Source: Martelella mediterranea DSM 17316 (lineage in GTDB: Bacteria; Pseudomonadota; Alphaproteobacteria; Rhizobiales; Rhizobiaceae). Taken from it: 64,000 bases of DNA. The position numbers were made by a program, and so were the translations under genes. The notes below the pieces were generated by a model. The model saw only the letters and a program-made list of their open reading frames with translations, had not been told where the DNA came from and did no database searches. This document shows, one piece after another, positions 54,548 through 63,698 of the stretch; positions within the stretch are counted from its first letter, which is position 1; the number at the start of each line of letters is the position of its first letter. Location: the NCBI RefSeq assembly GCF_002043005.1, contig NZ_CP020330.1, positions 1,386,501 through 1,450,500 of the forward strand, given 5' to 3'.

Positions 54548-55429
54548 TCATGCCTCGGCCAGATGGCGCACCTGCCGCAGAAAGGCCGAGATCAAGGGCG
54601 CATAGGGCTCGCGATGCGTGGCGACGAGGCCAACCTCTGACCCGGCCACGGGGTCGACGATCGGTATGGTCTTCAGGGTCTCGTTTGCAAGGCTCGTAGC
54701 CAGGCTTTCCGGCATGATGGTCGACCACAGCCCGGTCTGCACATGGGCAAAGAGGGTGACGATCGAATCCGATTCCAGCGTCGGCGCGACATCGGCGGAG
54801 ACCTCGGCGAGGATGCCATCGAGAATGCGCCGGTTCTGCATGTCCTTCGTCAGAAGACAGAGCGGCAGGCGGCTGACGTCGTTCCATGTGATCCGCTTGG
54901 CCTCGCCGAGATCCGTTTCGGCATGAGTCACAAGGCAATAGGTCTCGCGGTAGAGCGGGATCTGCGTGGCCTTCCCCACCGGCTCGTTTTCGAGATAGGT
55001 GATGCCGACGTCGATCTCGAGATTTTCAAGAAGCGACAGGATTTCGGCGGATGACCGCGACAGCACCGAGACCGTAACGCCGGGATTGCTCGCGACAAAC
55101 GGCGCCGTCAGCGTCGGGACATGGGAAAGCGCGGTGGGTATGGCCGCGACCCTCAGATGACCGCTCAGGCCCTCGCGAATGGTCTTCAGTTCCTGCTGCA
55201 TGGTGCGCGCATCGGCGACCAGCCGTCGTGCCCATTCTAGCACCCGCTGGCCTTCCGGCGTCAGCCCCTGATAGCGGGAGCCGCGCAGGACCAGAAGAAC
55301 GCCCAACTGCTCCTCAAGCTGCTTGATGGCGGCCGAAAGCGCGGGTTGCGAAACGCCGCAGGCTTCCGCCGCGCGCCCGAAATGCCGCTCACGCGCCAGG
55401 GTTATGAACATCTCCAGTTTTTCAATCAT
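54548..55429 (-). CDS. LysR-family regulator of formate dehydrogenase
   Basis: A 293-residue regulator. The helix-turn-helix is ITLARERHFGRAAEACGVSQ followed by PALSAAIKQLEEQLGVLLVL, and the effector domain starts near residue 90 (GHLRVAAIPTALSHVPTLTA). It is transcribed in the same direction as fdsGBA-fdsD and lies directly upstream, so formate dehydrogenase control is the likely role. ATG 55429 was chosen over the open frame to 55552. Confidence 0.92.
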   Translation of the reverse strand: MIEKLEMFITLARERHFGRAAEACGVSQPALSAAIKQLEEQLGVLLVLRGSRYQGLTPEGQRVLEWARRLVADARTMQQELKTIREGLSGHLRVAAIPTALSHVPTLTAPFVASNPGVTVSVLSRSSAEILSLLENLEIDVGITYLENEPVGKATQIPLYRETYCLVTHAETDLGEAKRITWNDVSRLPLCLLTKDMQNRRILDGILAEVSADVAPTLESDSIVTLFAHVQTGLWSTIMPESLATSLANETLKTIPIVDPVAGSEVGLVATHREPYAPLISAFLRQVRHLAEA

Positions 55430-55998
55430 GCATCTTCCATCCGGACGGGCGCTTGTCGCGCTCATTCTAACGCAATTGCGGGAGAGGGGAGACCGGACCC
55501 GGCGCGGAATTTGAACGCGAAAGAGAGTGAACACCATACGGTCAGGAAGCAAGCCAGAAAACGCGCGCTGAAAGCGCTCTCAAGCGTATTTCAGGAGAGT
55601 ACATCAAGGACAAAAGTGTCCTGCTTTCCGCAAGGGGCAACAGGGTGGACAAAGCCGGAACTTAACCGGCTGAAAAACAAACGTTTATATAAAGAAGTGG
55701 CGCCCAGACGCGGAGTGAATATTACCTATTAATTCAGTTACTTAGAGAGTAGTGGGGCACCCGGATCTGTTAGCAAGTTTCAGGACTTTTTGACATAGAT
55801 GTCCCACCGATCTATCCGTTTGACCAGCCGACGTTGGATCGGCTATGCAAAATCGGCCACGGAGGCCAACCAACTTTCAGCACCAACCCGCAACCTCTCA
55901 AATTAGACGGGACGCAAGAGGTGAGGTCACGCGTGACACAAACGCCAAGGCTCGCTAATGGTGCGCCGACAAGAAGTTGGAAAGGGACGGTTGCGACG
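55430..55998. other. Intergenic region at the left border of the polysaccharide island
   Basis: No convincing gene in 569 bases. Two perfect hairpins are present: AGGACA-AAAG-TGTCCT at 55607-55622 and AGCCGG-N7-CCGGCT at 55653-55671. Neither has a proper T-run. The DNA from about 55700 onward is visibly richer in A and T than the fds region. The promoters of the LysR gene (left end) and of gtrA (right end) should be here. An upstream extension of the gtrA frame to 55834 was judged not to be coding. Confidence 0.4.
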
Positions 55999-56379
55999 AT
56001 GCCGCTGGTTGTTGAGCAACTATTAAAGTACGGACTTGTGGGTGTGATGAACACGCTCATCACGTTTATCGTCATCGTGCTTCTGAGCTATCTCGGTTTC
56101 TCGCCCGTGACATCCAACGTGATAGGGTATGCCTGCGGGCTGGCGAACAGTTTTTTCTTCAACGGCCGATTTACCTTTACGTCGACGAATGGAAGGAAGG
56201 CGGTGTACCGCTTTCTGGCAGGCTTTGCCTTGGCTTATAGCATCAACCTCGCTGCGCTGCTCGCGCTGACGCACCAAGGCGATCTGCCGGAAATGGTGTC
56301 GCAGGCCGTTGCGATGTTGGTCTATAATGTTTGTTTCTTCCTGATCATGAAATTCTGGATATTTGAAAAAGATGGCTGA
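55999..56379 (+). CDS. GtrA-family membrane protein (lipid-linked sugar flippase-like)
   Basis: A 126-residue membrane protein of the GtrA family with four hydrophobic segments. Marks include LLKYGLVGVMNTLITFIVIV at the start, VIGYACGLANSFFFNGRFTF near residue 46, and the ending LIMKFWIFEKDG. GtrA proteins are thought to flip undecaprenyl-phosphate-linked sugars for surface-polysaccharide decoration. ATG 55999 was chosen for family fit. The 3' end overlaps the GtrB-type gene by 8 bases, as in phage and chromosomal gtrAB pairs. Confidence 0.88.
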   Translation: MPLVVEQLLKYGLVGVMNTLITFIVIVLLSYLGFSPVTSNVIGYACGLANSFFFNGRFTFTSTNGRKAVYRFLAGFALAYSINLAALLALTHQGDLPEMVSQAVAMLVYNVCFFLIMKFWIFEKDG

Positions 56380-57319
56380 TCATTATTCCCTTGATGTAGT
56401 GATTCCATGCTACAATGAGGAAGAAAACCTTCCCCACACGATACCGGTCCTCAATGACTTTCTCAAAAAGCTGTTGTCTCGCGAAGATCTGGGGCTGGAG
56501 CAGTTCAGGATCATCCTCGTTGATGATGGTAGCGCAGATGGGACATGGTCGCAGATCGAAGCCTTTACGCATGATATAGGTGCCAGCGGTTTGAAGCTGA
56601 GCCGCAATTACGGCCATCAGAATGCCATGCTGGCGGGTCTTTCGATTGCTGACGCCGATGTCGTGCTGACGATAGACAGCGATCTTCAGGATGACATCAA
56701 CGCGATTTCCGAGATGCTCAAGGCATATCAAACCGGTGCCGATCTCGCGCTCGGCGTGCGTCGCTCGCGTGGCGAGGACCGCTTTTTCAAGAAGAACACG
56801 GCGAGGGGATATTATGCATTGATGAAGCTGATGGGCGCGCAGATCGTGCCCGATCATGCAGACTTCAGGCTTATGTCACAAAAGGCGTTGAAGGCACTTC
56901 TCACGCACGAAGAGACAAACCTGTTTCTCCGGGGCATCATACCCAATCTGGGCTTCAAATCACAGATCATTGAATATGATCGCCAGTCGCGTGAGCACGG
57001 CGAAACCAAATATACCCTAAAGAAAATGCTATCGCTCGCCGTCAACGGCGTGACATCATTTTCCGCTGCACCGCTGCGCTTCGTGGCGGCTTTGGGGATC
57101 TCCGTGTTCTTGATTTCGATGCTACTTGCCTTCTGGTTTCTGATGGAGCGGGTGTTCGTCGCCGACAGCACGGTTCCCGGGTGGGCTTCAATCGTGCTGC
57201 CGCTGTTGTGGCTCGGCGGCCTTCAAATCTTCTGCATGGGGATTATCGGCGAATATGTGGGTAAGATATATCTCGAGGTAAAACGCCGGCCTCGTTTTAT
57301 CATCGATGAGAAGATATAA
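56372..57319 (+). CDS. GtrB-type undecaprenyl-phosphate glycosyltransferase (GT2)
   Basis: A 315-residue membrane-anchored glycosyltransferase that loads a sugar, often glucose, onto undecaprenyl phosphate. The GT2 domain has DVVIPCYNEEENLPHTIPVL near residue 8, ILVDDGSADGTW near 47, and TIDSDLQDDINAISEML near 100. Two C-terminal hydrophobic helices (ALGISVFLISMLLAFWFLME and IVLPLLWLGGLQIFCMGIIG) place it in the DPM1/GtrB subgroup. ATG 56372 overlaps the GtrA stop; a TTG at 56363 is less likely. A GtrII-type gene follows 43 bases later. Confidence 0.9.
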   Translation: MADHYSLDVVIPCYNEEENLPHTIPVLNDFLKKLLSREDLGLEQFRIILVDDGSADGTWSQIEAFTHDIGASGLKLSRNYGHQNAMLAGLSIADADVVLTIDSDLQDDINAISEMLKAYQTGADLALGVRRSRGEDRFFKKNTARGYYALMKLMGAQIVPDHADFRLMSQKALKALLTHEETNLFLRGIIPNLGFKSQIIEYDRQSREHGETKYTLKKMLSLAVNGVTSFSAAPLRFVAALGISVFLISMLLAFWFLMERVFVADSTVPGWASIVLPLLWLGGLQIFCMGIIGEYVGKIYLEVKRRPRFIIDEKI

Positions 57320-57362
57320 GGCCGTTGCCGGGCCCACCAATGCGAGCGGATAGCAGACTTCC

Positions 57363-58862
57363 ATGAAGAACAGTATTTTTGAGCCTCTGTTCCATCCAGC
57401 GAATCACAGGTTTCTGGCCGGTTGCATTTTCGCAATTTGCCTACTGTCTTACGGCGGACACGCTTATTACATGAATTTTAATGCGGACGACGTGATCCAG
57501 ATTCAGTCTGTATCAAACGATTCGCTGACCTATCTTAGCCAAGGGCGATGGGGCCTTTACCTTATCTTCCATGTGGTGCAGGGCGACAACCCCGGCGGCT
57601 TGTTCTCGCTCGGACTGGCTGTGGTGCTCATGATGATGTCAGGCATGGTCGGTGCCCGGGTCTTGGGTATCAAGTCCGGCGCTGTGATGCTGTTTTTTAC
57701 GCTGTTTTCCGCAGTTTCCCTTTATTATGGCCGGTTGTTTTCGTTTCAGCTTACCTGGGTCGCCTTCACATTCGGCGTTTTTCTGTCGGTTTGCGGCGTC
57801 TATCTTGCCGCCATAAAGGCGAAATGGTTACCTGCCACGGTGTTGCTGGGATTAGCGCCGGCCTTTTACCAGCCGACAATAGAGGTTGCAGTCGTACTGT
57901 TTCTGGGGGCGTTGATCTTCCAGATCGGGGATGTAGGTGCGAGAAAAATAATTCGTCGTGCATTCTATTATGTTGCTATCGTCGTTGCATCCTCTGCATT
58001 GTATGTTGTGACGACAAAAATATCTCCCTATATTTCAGGGGTTCCGCTGAATGGACGCAGTAGTATTGACGTTATCGAGGCGCTCAAGAGTTTCGGCAGG
58101 ATATGTAATTTATTTGTTAATCAGTCTATTCCATTTAATGCTGGAAAAGAAGATCCATATTTCCCGGATATATACAGAATTATATTATCTATTTCGTTTT
58201 TTGTTTATGTTTTTTGCTTTTTTATCTGCAGTAAACGTAGAAATGCTTCTTCTTTGGCATTATTTATAGTTTTTAGTGCTATAATGGTGGTTGCTCCTTA
58301 TTTTCTCGCATTTGCATCTCCAGCTGATACCTTCAGCACCAGGTCGCTTATTGCATTCTCTTTCGTCCACGCGATTTACCTGATTTATCCCATCCAGCAA
58401 TGGATATTGGCATCGCCTGAGAGGGGAGGCGATGGCAAGGCGCTGCTGGCGCAATCCTCTTTGGTATTGGGCTTTGCGTTTGTGTTGATCAGCAGCTGGC
58501 AGGTTGCAAAGCTTTCCTTTGATAACGCGCTTGCGTCGCAACAGGATTTGCTTGCAGTGAACAGGATCATTTCAAGAATAGACGATGTGCTTCAGGATAG
58601 CGCCATGGCAAACGAATCCTCGATATGCATAGCGGTCAACTTCAATACGCCGACGTCAGCAGGGCCGCGCGGTTTTGCCGGCACAGCCCGGGCCACGCCC
58701 TGGTCCAAGGAGTGGATTTTCCGGCTCGTGGATAACAGGTTCATTCCGGCCGAACTCGGAAAAAAGGAAGAGTTGCTTGCGCAGTCTGCGTCGAAACCGA
58801 AATGGCCTGCGAGGGGTTCAGTCTACACAGATCTGGGATGTGTTGTGGTGAACGTGAACTGA
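57363..58862 (+). CDS. GtrII-type glucosyltransferase, polytopic membrane protein
   Basis: A 499-residue protein with about ten hydrophobic segments, resembling the GtrII/GtrC class that transfers the lipid-linked sugar to an extracytoplasmic acceptor. The first loop YYMNFNADDVIQIQSVS near residue 35 carries the acidic pair expected of GT-C enzymes. The segment around 58080-58290 is especially AT-rich. With the two preceding genes it makes a three-gene gtrABC-like seroconversion module. The acceptor (O-antigen or other glycan) cannot be told from the sequence. Confidence 0.82.
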   Translation: MKNSIFEPLFHPANHRFLAGCIFAICLLSYGGHAYYMNFNADDVIQIQSVSNDSLTYLSQGRWGLYLIFHVVQGDNPGGLFSLGLAVVLMMMSGMVGARVLGIKSGAVMLFFTLFSAVSLYYGRLFSFQLTWVAFTFGVFLSVCGVYLAAIKAKWLPATVLLGLAPAFYQPTIEVAVVLFLGALIFQIGDVGARKIIRRAFYYVAIVVASSALYVVTTKISPYISGVPLNGRSSIDVIEALKSFGRICNLFVNQSIPFNAGKEDPYFPDIYRIILSISFFVYVFCFFICSKRRNASSLALFIVFSAIMVVAPYFLAFASPADTFSTRSLIAFSFVHAIYLIYPIQQWILASPERGGDGKALLAQSSLVLGFAFVLISSWQVAKLSFDNALASQQDLLAVNRIISRIDDVLQDSAMANESSICIAVNFNTPTSAGPRGFAGTARATPWSKEWIFRLVDNRFIPAELGKKEELLAQSASKPKWPARGSVYTDLGCVVVNVN

Positions 58863-59261
58863 CCTGTTTCGCGCTGTTTCGCTTTCGTGTGACTTTTGAT
58901 GCGGTCATCTCTTTCTTAAAGCGCAGAGGCTGTGGCTCTGCTTTCGTTAGAGTTGGTCGGTGGGTGGAATGCGAAGGCCACGTATTTCCGCCATTCAATC
59001 TGGATGTGTTGAAAAACTTCGGCTCAGCCCAGAGATTCGCAGTTGATCTTCAGCATGATGTTCGTTCAAAAGAACACTGGATATTTGCCAAGCATCTGCG
59101 ATGGAATGCGGCCAGCATTATCCACGGGGCACAAGGGGTGTGCAAAGTCGTTGTCGATCAGCGGACGCCACACGGTTGAAATGTATCGGTAGGTGCCTCA
59201 ATGCCGTGCGCGAGCCTTTGGTTGATCGACCGAAGAGTCGGTCAATAATCAGAACGGAAAG
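58863..59261. other. Intergenic region upstream of the large glycosyltransferase gene
   Basis: A hairpin (CAGAG-N7-CTCTG, flanked by AAAGC/CTTT) at about 58917-58943 may act as a weak terminator after the GtrII-type gene. A 125-codon open frame at 58802-59179 has no recognisable similarity, begins inside the previous gene, and is probably not coding. Just before the next gene a perfect GACCGA-AGAG-TCGGTC hairpin lies at 59228-59243. Confidence 0.4.
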
Positions 59262-62200
59262 ATGAACATGGGCGAACTATTTCAAAGGCCGGCGGCCAAG
59301 ACCTCTCTCGACTGGACTGGCGAGCGTTTCACACCCAAGGTTTCAGGGCAGGTCGAACTCGAGCATTTGCATCGGTATTTTCTGGCGCGGGAACTATGTC
59401 GTGGGCTGGATGTTCTCGATATCGCATCTGGCGAAGGCTACGGTTCCGCGTTGCTTGCCCAGGTGGCGCGTTCGGTCGTTGGCGTTGAGGTTGATGAAGA
59501 GTCGGTCAAGCACGCCAAAAATAACTATCATGCGGATAACCTGGAGTATCGGGCGGGAAAAGCGGAAGACATCCCCCTCGAGGCGGAAAGCGTTGATTGC
59601 GTTGTCTCCTTTGAAACGATTGAGCATTTTTATGATCAGGAAAAATTCCTGGCTGAGATCAAGCGCGTTCTTCGTCCCGACGGCTTCGCACTCATCAGTT
59701 CGCCGAACCGCGATACTTATTCCGGTTTTGGCACTCCACCCAACCCGCATCATGTCCGCGAACTGACCCAGAATGAATTCCAGGACCTCCTGTCGCACCG
59801 ATTTCAAAACGTCGCTTTCTTCGGGCAGAGGGCGGTTCTCGGGTCCGTGATCGTGTGCGACCGGGGGCATGACAACCAGCAATTGGTCAGCTTTGATCGC
59901 CGAAGCGAAGATCGATTCGAGGCTAGCACCGGGCTGGCCAGGTCTGTCTATTGTGTGGCCGCCGTCTCGGATGCAGAACTGCCTGCGTTGCCTAACAGCA
60001 TCTATTTCGATCTGGCCCCAGTTGAGGACGCGATCGTAAACTATCCGGCCGCAAGCGCCGAGTTGACTGCTCAGAAGGAGAGAAATCAAGGTCTTGAAGG
60101 GACTATTCACAGTCTGGAGCAAAGCAAGGCGACAATCGCAGCGGAGCTAGCCGCGCTCAAGGGAGATTTGGCCGCGCAAGATGAGTCGTTTGCTCAAGAA
60201 CACTCTGCTCGACTTGAGGTTGAAGGCGAGCGCAAAACTTTACTTGAGACGGTAGAGCGACACAGGCGCGAGTTGGAAGCAGCTCAAGCCAGCGCCAAAT
60301 TAGCCGAAAAACAAAAAGAGGCCGCCGTTGCCGAGGTTGTCGATCGGGCTTTCGCAGTTGTCTGGGCAAGGAGGAAACGCTCCTTTCGTTGGCGTGCCTT
60401 GCTGTTGCACCCTCTGAGCAAGAAGAAACGTAAGCAGTACCGGGATAGAAGAAAATTGAAGCTACGCTCGCGCCTTGCGGGCGGGGCGTCTACCTCAGCC
60501 GTTTTTCAGCAGGCGGACAACGCCCGTATAGAAAGCGAGAAATCGAGGCTTCGTCGTGCCGCGCTTATCAAACATCCCTTCAATCGTCGCAAGCGAAGAA
60601 ATTACCGGAAGCAGCACGCTGTTCCTAGCGCCTTAGCGGGTTTGCCGTCTGCAACAACGATAGTCAATCGAGCCGTCGACACGCCCTCTGTCGGCTTGCC
60701 TTTTGTTTATCGTGAAAAACTTCCCGTCACGGGGAAGCGAATCGCTGTTTTTATCCATGTTTACTATGTTGAGGATTTCGATCGCATAATTTCTTTTGTC
60801 TCGAATATTAAATGGTCTTTTGAAACATTCATATCAACTGATAGTGAGGAAAAGAAAAGAAAGATTCTAAACAGGGTTACATACTGGAACAGGGGTAATG
60901 CTAGAGTTGATATAACGCCGAATATAGGCCGTGATATAGCTCCATTCTTTGTGAATTTTCGAAAAGACATATTAAAATTTGACTATGTTTTCCACATTCA
61001 CACGAAGCGGTCAGGTCATACCCCCGAATTGGCTGATTGGCTGGATAGGATGATGGCATCAACAATCGGATCCCCAGAAATTGTTGACAGCATTCTTTCC
61101 GCATTTGAGGCCGATGAGACACTTGGAGTGTTAGCTCCGACCTATCACCCGCATAATGAGCCTTATGTGAATTGGATTGACAATTTCGAGCGGAGCTCGG
61201 AGTTGGCGGCGAAAATGGGTGTTACGTTGATGCAGGATATGCCTTGCGCTTTTCCGGCTGGCTCAATCTATTGGGCGCGGTCAGCGGCTCTGGCTGCCAT
61301 CCTCGACATCGGCCTGGAGTTCGCTGACTTTGAACCGGAAGCAGGTCAGACTGATGGAACCCTGGCGCATGCGATCGAGCGAATGCCGTTTCTTTCGGCA
61401 GAGGTGGCCGGCTTCGGGTGGAATTTTGTTTCACCGCAAGCTCGCAAAGATAAGTCGATCACCACGCGTGATGAGTTGGTGCAAGCTTTGTCTGAGAAGA
61501 GATCGTTCCTTCTGCCCCCCAGCGAGCGTCAAGGCTACGGCAGCCAAGTGCAGAGAGCCCAGTTTCAAAAGGCCCATTTCAAGTCAAAGAAGACTGTTGA
61601 GCTCAACACATTTCTTGAGACGGATAAACGCATCGAGCTACCCTCTACCGAGAAGCCCCTTGTTTCTATCGTGGTTGTTTTGTTCAACAGCGCTGAACTG
61701 ACCTACCCGTTCCTTCTTTCGCTTCGGCAGGCCATGACAGTTCCGGCTGAAGTGATCATCGTTGACAATGCTTCGACGGACCGAACGCGTGAGCTGCTTT
61801 CCCGTGTCGATGGCGCCAAAATTGTGCTGAACGACGAGAACGAGCATTTCTTGCGCGGTTCCCGGCGCGGCGCCGCTTTGGCTCAGGGTGAATTTCTGTT
61901 GTTAGTGAACAACGACACCGTGTTGCCCAGCGACTGTCTTGAGATCGCCACAGCGAATTTTGAAGACCCCGGGACCGGAGTTGTTGGGGCGAAGATAATC
62001 CTGCCGGATGGATCCTTGCAGGAAGCAGGCAGCGTTATCTGGTCGGATGGTACATGCGTAGGATACGGACGCGGACAGAACCCGAATTCGCCCGCCTTTC
62101 AGTTCCGGCGTGAAGTGCATTACTGCTCTGGCGCTTTCATGATGCTGCGACGCTCTCTCTACTTGAAGTTGGGCGGGTTTGATGAGCGATACGCCCCTGC

Positions 62201-63551
62201 ATACTACGAGGAAACAGATCTCTGCATGAAAATCCGCGCAGCCGGGTACAAGGTCATATATGATCCGCGAATTACGATCGAGCATTACGAGTTCGGCAGC
62301 GCGACGGTTCGCCAGCAGGCGATCGACCTGCAGGAGAGGAATCACAAGTTTTTTCTGGCTCAGCATGCCACTGCCCTGAAAAACCATCCGTCTCATGAGA
62401 TCGGCCCGCGCGCGGCATTGGATTCGCTTCGCAAGAAGCGCGTTTTGATGATTGACGACCGCGTGCCCTACCGCAACCTGGGAGCTGGCTATCCGCGCGC
62501 GCGGGATTTGGTCAAAGCGGTCTCCGCTCTTGGGTGGGATGTCACATTCTACCCGTTGTATTTTCCGGGCCTGGATGTTGATGAATTCTGGTCTGACTTC
62601 GGACCAGACATAGAGGTCGCTGCCGAACTCGGCGAGCCGGGGCTTTCTGGCTTTCTGAGGGAGCGCGCGGAAGAATTCGATGCTGTTTTTGTGAGCCGGC
62701 CCGGCAACATGGCGCGCGTTCAGGAGGCGTGCGGTCGCGCGTTTCTTTCCCGCCTCAAGCTCATCTATGATGCAGAGGCGCTTTTCGTCGAAAGAGAGAA
62801 GATTCGTCGGGCGCTTTTCGAAAATCCTTTCGAAGAAAAGGATTACCGTGCCGCCTATGAACAGGAGATTGGCTTGATGAAGGGAGCCTCTGCTGTCGTT
62901 ACGGTTTGCGAGCGCGAAAAGAAACTCATCAGCTCACGTGTTTCAGCGCCTATTCAAGTGATCGGTCACATGGTGGACGCCAAGCCCTCCACGGCGAGTT
63001 TCGAGGAGCGATCGGACCTGCTTTTCGTCGGCGCTCTCGATGGCACACGAGAGGCTTCGCCGAATGTCGATTCTCTTGTCTGGTTTGTGGAAGAGGTAAT
63101 GCCGCTCTTAGATCAGAAGCTTGGCACAGATTGGAAGCTGAACGTGGCGGGGCGTGTGCAGTCTGAGGATCTCGAACGGATTGCATCCGAGCGTGTCCGG
63201 CTGCTTGGAATGATCCCTGACCTTTCGCACGTCTACAATGAGAACCGCGTATTCATAGCACCTACACGTTTTGCGGCTGGCATCCCCGCAAAGGTTCATG
63301 AGGCTGCCAGCTTCGGCTTGCCTGTTGTTGCCACAGATTTGATCGCCTCTCAGGTCGGCTTCATTCCCGATAGCGAAATTCTCGCAGCCTCAACGGCAAA
63401 AGACTTCGCTGATAAATGCGTAAGTCTCTATACGGGCAAGGAAGTTTGGTCCCACATCCGTGAAAAAGCACTATTGGCGGTCGCATGCGACTGCTCGAAA
63501 GAGCTTTTTGAAAGAAACGTTGCATCGCTTTTCGTTCCATTTGAAAAATAG
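59262..63551 (+). CDS. Multidomain polysaccharide-synthesis protein: methyltransferase, coiled coil, RgpF-like, GT2 and GT4-like domains
   Basis: A 1429-residue fusion. Residues 15-210 are a SAM methyltransferase (VLDIASGEGYGSALLA near 50; VVSFETIEHF). Residues 265-360 are a coiled coil. Two copies of a basic motif, RALLLHPLSKKKRKQYRD near 380 and AALIKHPFNRRKRRNYRK near 431, follow. Residues 490-765 resemble rhamnan-synthesis protein F (IAVFIHVYYVEDFDRIISFV, DITPNIGRDIAPFFV, DYVFHIHTKRSGHT). Residues 795-1045 are a GT2 glycosyltransferase (VSIVVVLFNSAELTYPFLLS; LVNNDTVLP; YYEETDLCMKIRAAGY). Residues 1055-1425 are GT4-like (FVGALDGTREASPNVDSLVW; FAAGIPAKVHEAASFGLPVV). It probably builds and methylates a surface glycan. 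Export genes are not in view. Confidence 0.9.
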   Translation: MNMGELFQRPAAKTSLDWTGERFTPKVSGQVELEHLHRYFLARELCRGLDVLDIASGEGYGSALLAQVARSVVGVEVDEESVKHAKNNYHADNLEYRAGKAEDIPLEAESVDCVVSFETIEHFYDQEKFLAEIKRVLRPDGFALISSPNRDTYSGFGTPPNPHHVRELTQNEFQDLLSHRFQNVAFFGQRAVLGSVIVCDRGHDNQQLVSFDRRSEDRFEASTGLARSVYCVAAVSDAELPALPNSIYFDLAPVEDAIVNYPAASAELTAQKERNQGLEGTIHSLEQSKATIAAELAALKGDLAAQDESFAQEHSARLEVEGERKTLLETVERHRRELEAAQASAKLAEKQKEAAVAEVVDRAFAVVWARRKRSFRWRALLLHPLSKKKRKQYRDRRKLKLRSRLAGGASTSAVFQQADNARIESEKSRLRRAALIKHPFNRRKRRNYRKQHAVPSALAGLPSATTIVNRAVDTPSVGLPFVYREKLPVTGKRIAVFIHVYYVEDFDRIISFVSNIKWSFETFISTDSEEKKRKILNRVTYWNRGNARVDITPNIGRDIAPFFVNFRKDILKFDYVFHIHTKRSGHTPELADWLDRMMASTIGSPEIVDSILSAFEADETLGVLAPTYHPHNEPYVNWIDNFERSSELAAKMGVTLMQDMPCAFPAGSIYWARSAALAAILDIGLEFADFEPEAGQTDGTLAHAIERMPFLSAEVAGFGWNFVSPQARKDKSITTRDELVQALSEKRSFLLPPSERQGYGSQVQRAQFQKAHFKSKKTVELNTFLETDKRIELPSTEKPLVSIVVVLFNSAELTYPFLLSLRQAMTVPAEVIIVDNASTDRTRELLSRVDGAKIVLNDENEHFLRGSRRGAALAQGEFLLLVNNDTVLPSDCLEIATANFEDPGTGVVGAKIILPDGSLQEAGSVIWSDGTCVGYGRGQNPNSPAFQFRREVHYCSGAFMMLRRSLYLKLGGFDERYAPAYYEETDLCMKIRAAGYKVIYDPRITIEHYEFGSATVRQQAIDLQERNHKFFLAQHATALKNHPSHEIGPRAALDSLRKKRVLMIDDRVPYRNLGAGYPRARDLVKAVSALGWDVTFYPLYFPGLDVDEFWSDFGPDIEVAAELGEPGLSGFLRERAEEFDAVFVSRPGNMARVQEACGRAFLSRLKLIYDAEALFVEREKIRRALFENPFEEKDYRAAYEQEIGLMKGASAVVTVCEREKKLISSRVSAPIQVIGHMVDAKPSTASFEERSDLLFVGALDGTREASPNVDSLVWFVEEVMPLLDQKLGTDWKLNVAGRVQSEDLERIASERVRLLGMIPDLSHVYNENRVFIAPTRFAAGIPAKVHEAASFGLPVVATDLIASQVGFIPDSEILAASTAKDFADKCVSLYTGKEVWSHIREKALLAVACDCSKELFERNVASLFVPFEK

Positions 63552-63590
63552 AGGCTTGCCGAGAGAGCGCATGGATCTCAAACTCTGCAC

Positions 63591-63617
63591 CTTTAGCCGG
63601 CGCATCTCGTCGGGCAG
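63591..63617. repeat. Inverted fragment matching the adjacent IS3 orfA
   Basis: This 27-base stretch is the reverse complement of 63843-63870 inside orfA, apart from one mismatch and one single-base gap. The exact core is AGCCGGCGCATCTCGTC. It would encode LPDEMRRLK on the minus strand, the same words as orfA. It looks like a relic of a second, oppositely oriented copy of a related element between the glycosyltransferase gene and the intact IS. Confidence 0.55.
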
Positions 63618-63698
63618 TGCTCTGCGCCCTGAAAACTGGATCGTTTGCTGTTGGAGTATTCCGCGGTATTTTCCTGGCTGGGAGAAGGAGTGGAAGAG

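Noticed and set aside
55607..55671. Two short perfect hairpins considered as terminators or attachment sites
   Set aside because: Neither has a following T-run, and no integrase or tRNA gene is nearby to support an attachment site.
58802..59179. 125-codon plus-strand frame after the GtrII-type gene
   Set aside because: It begins inside the previous gene, has no ribosome-binding site or recognisable family, and the opposite strand is interrupted by stops, so neither reading is convincing.
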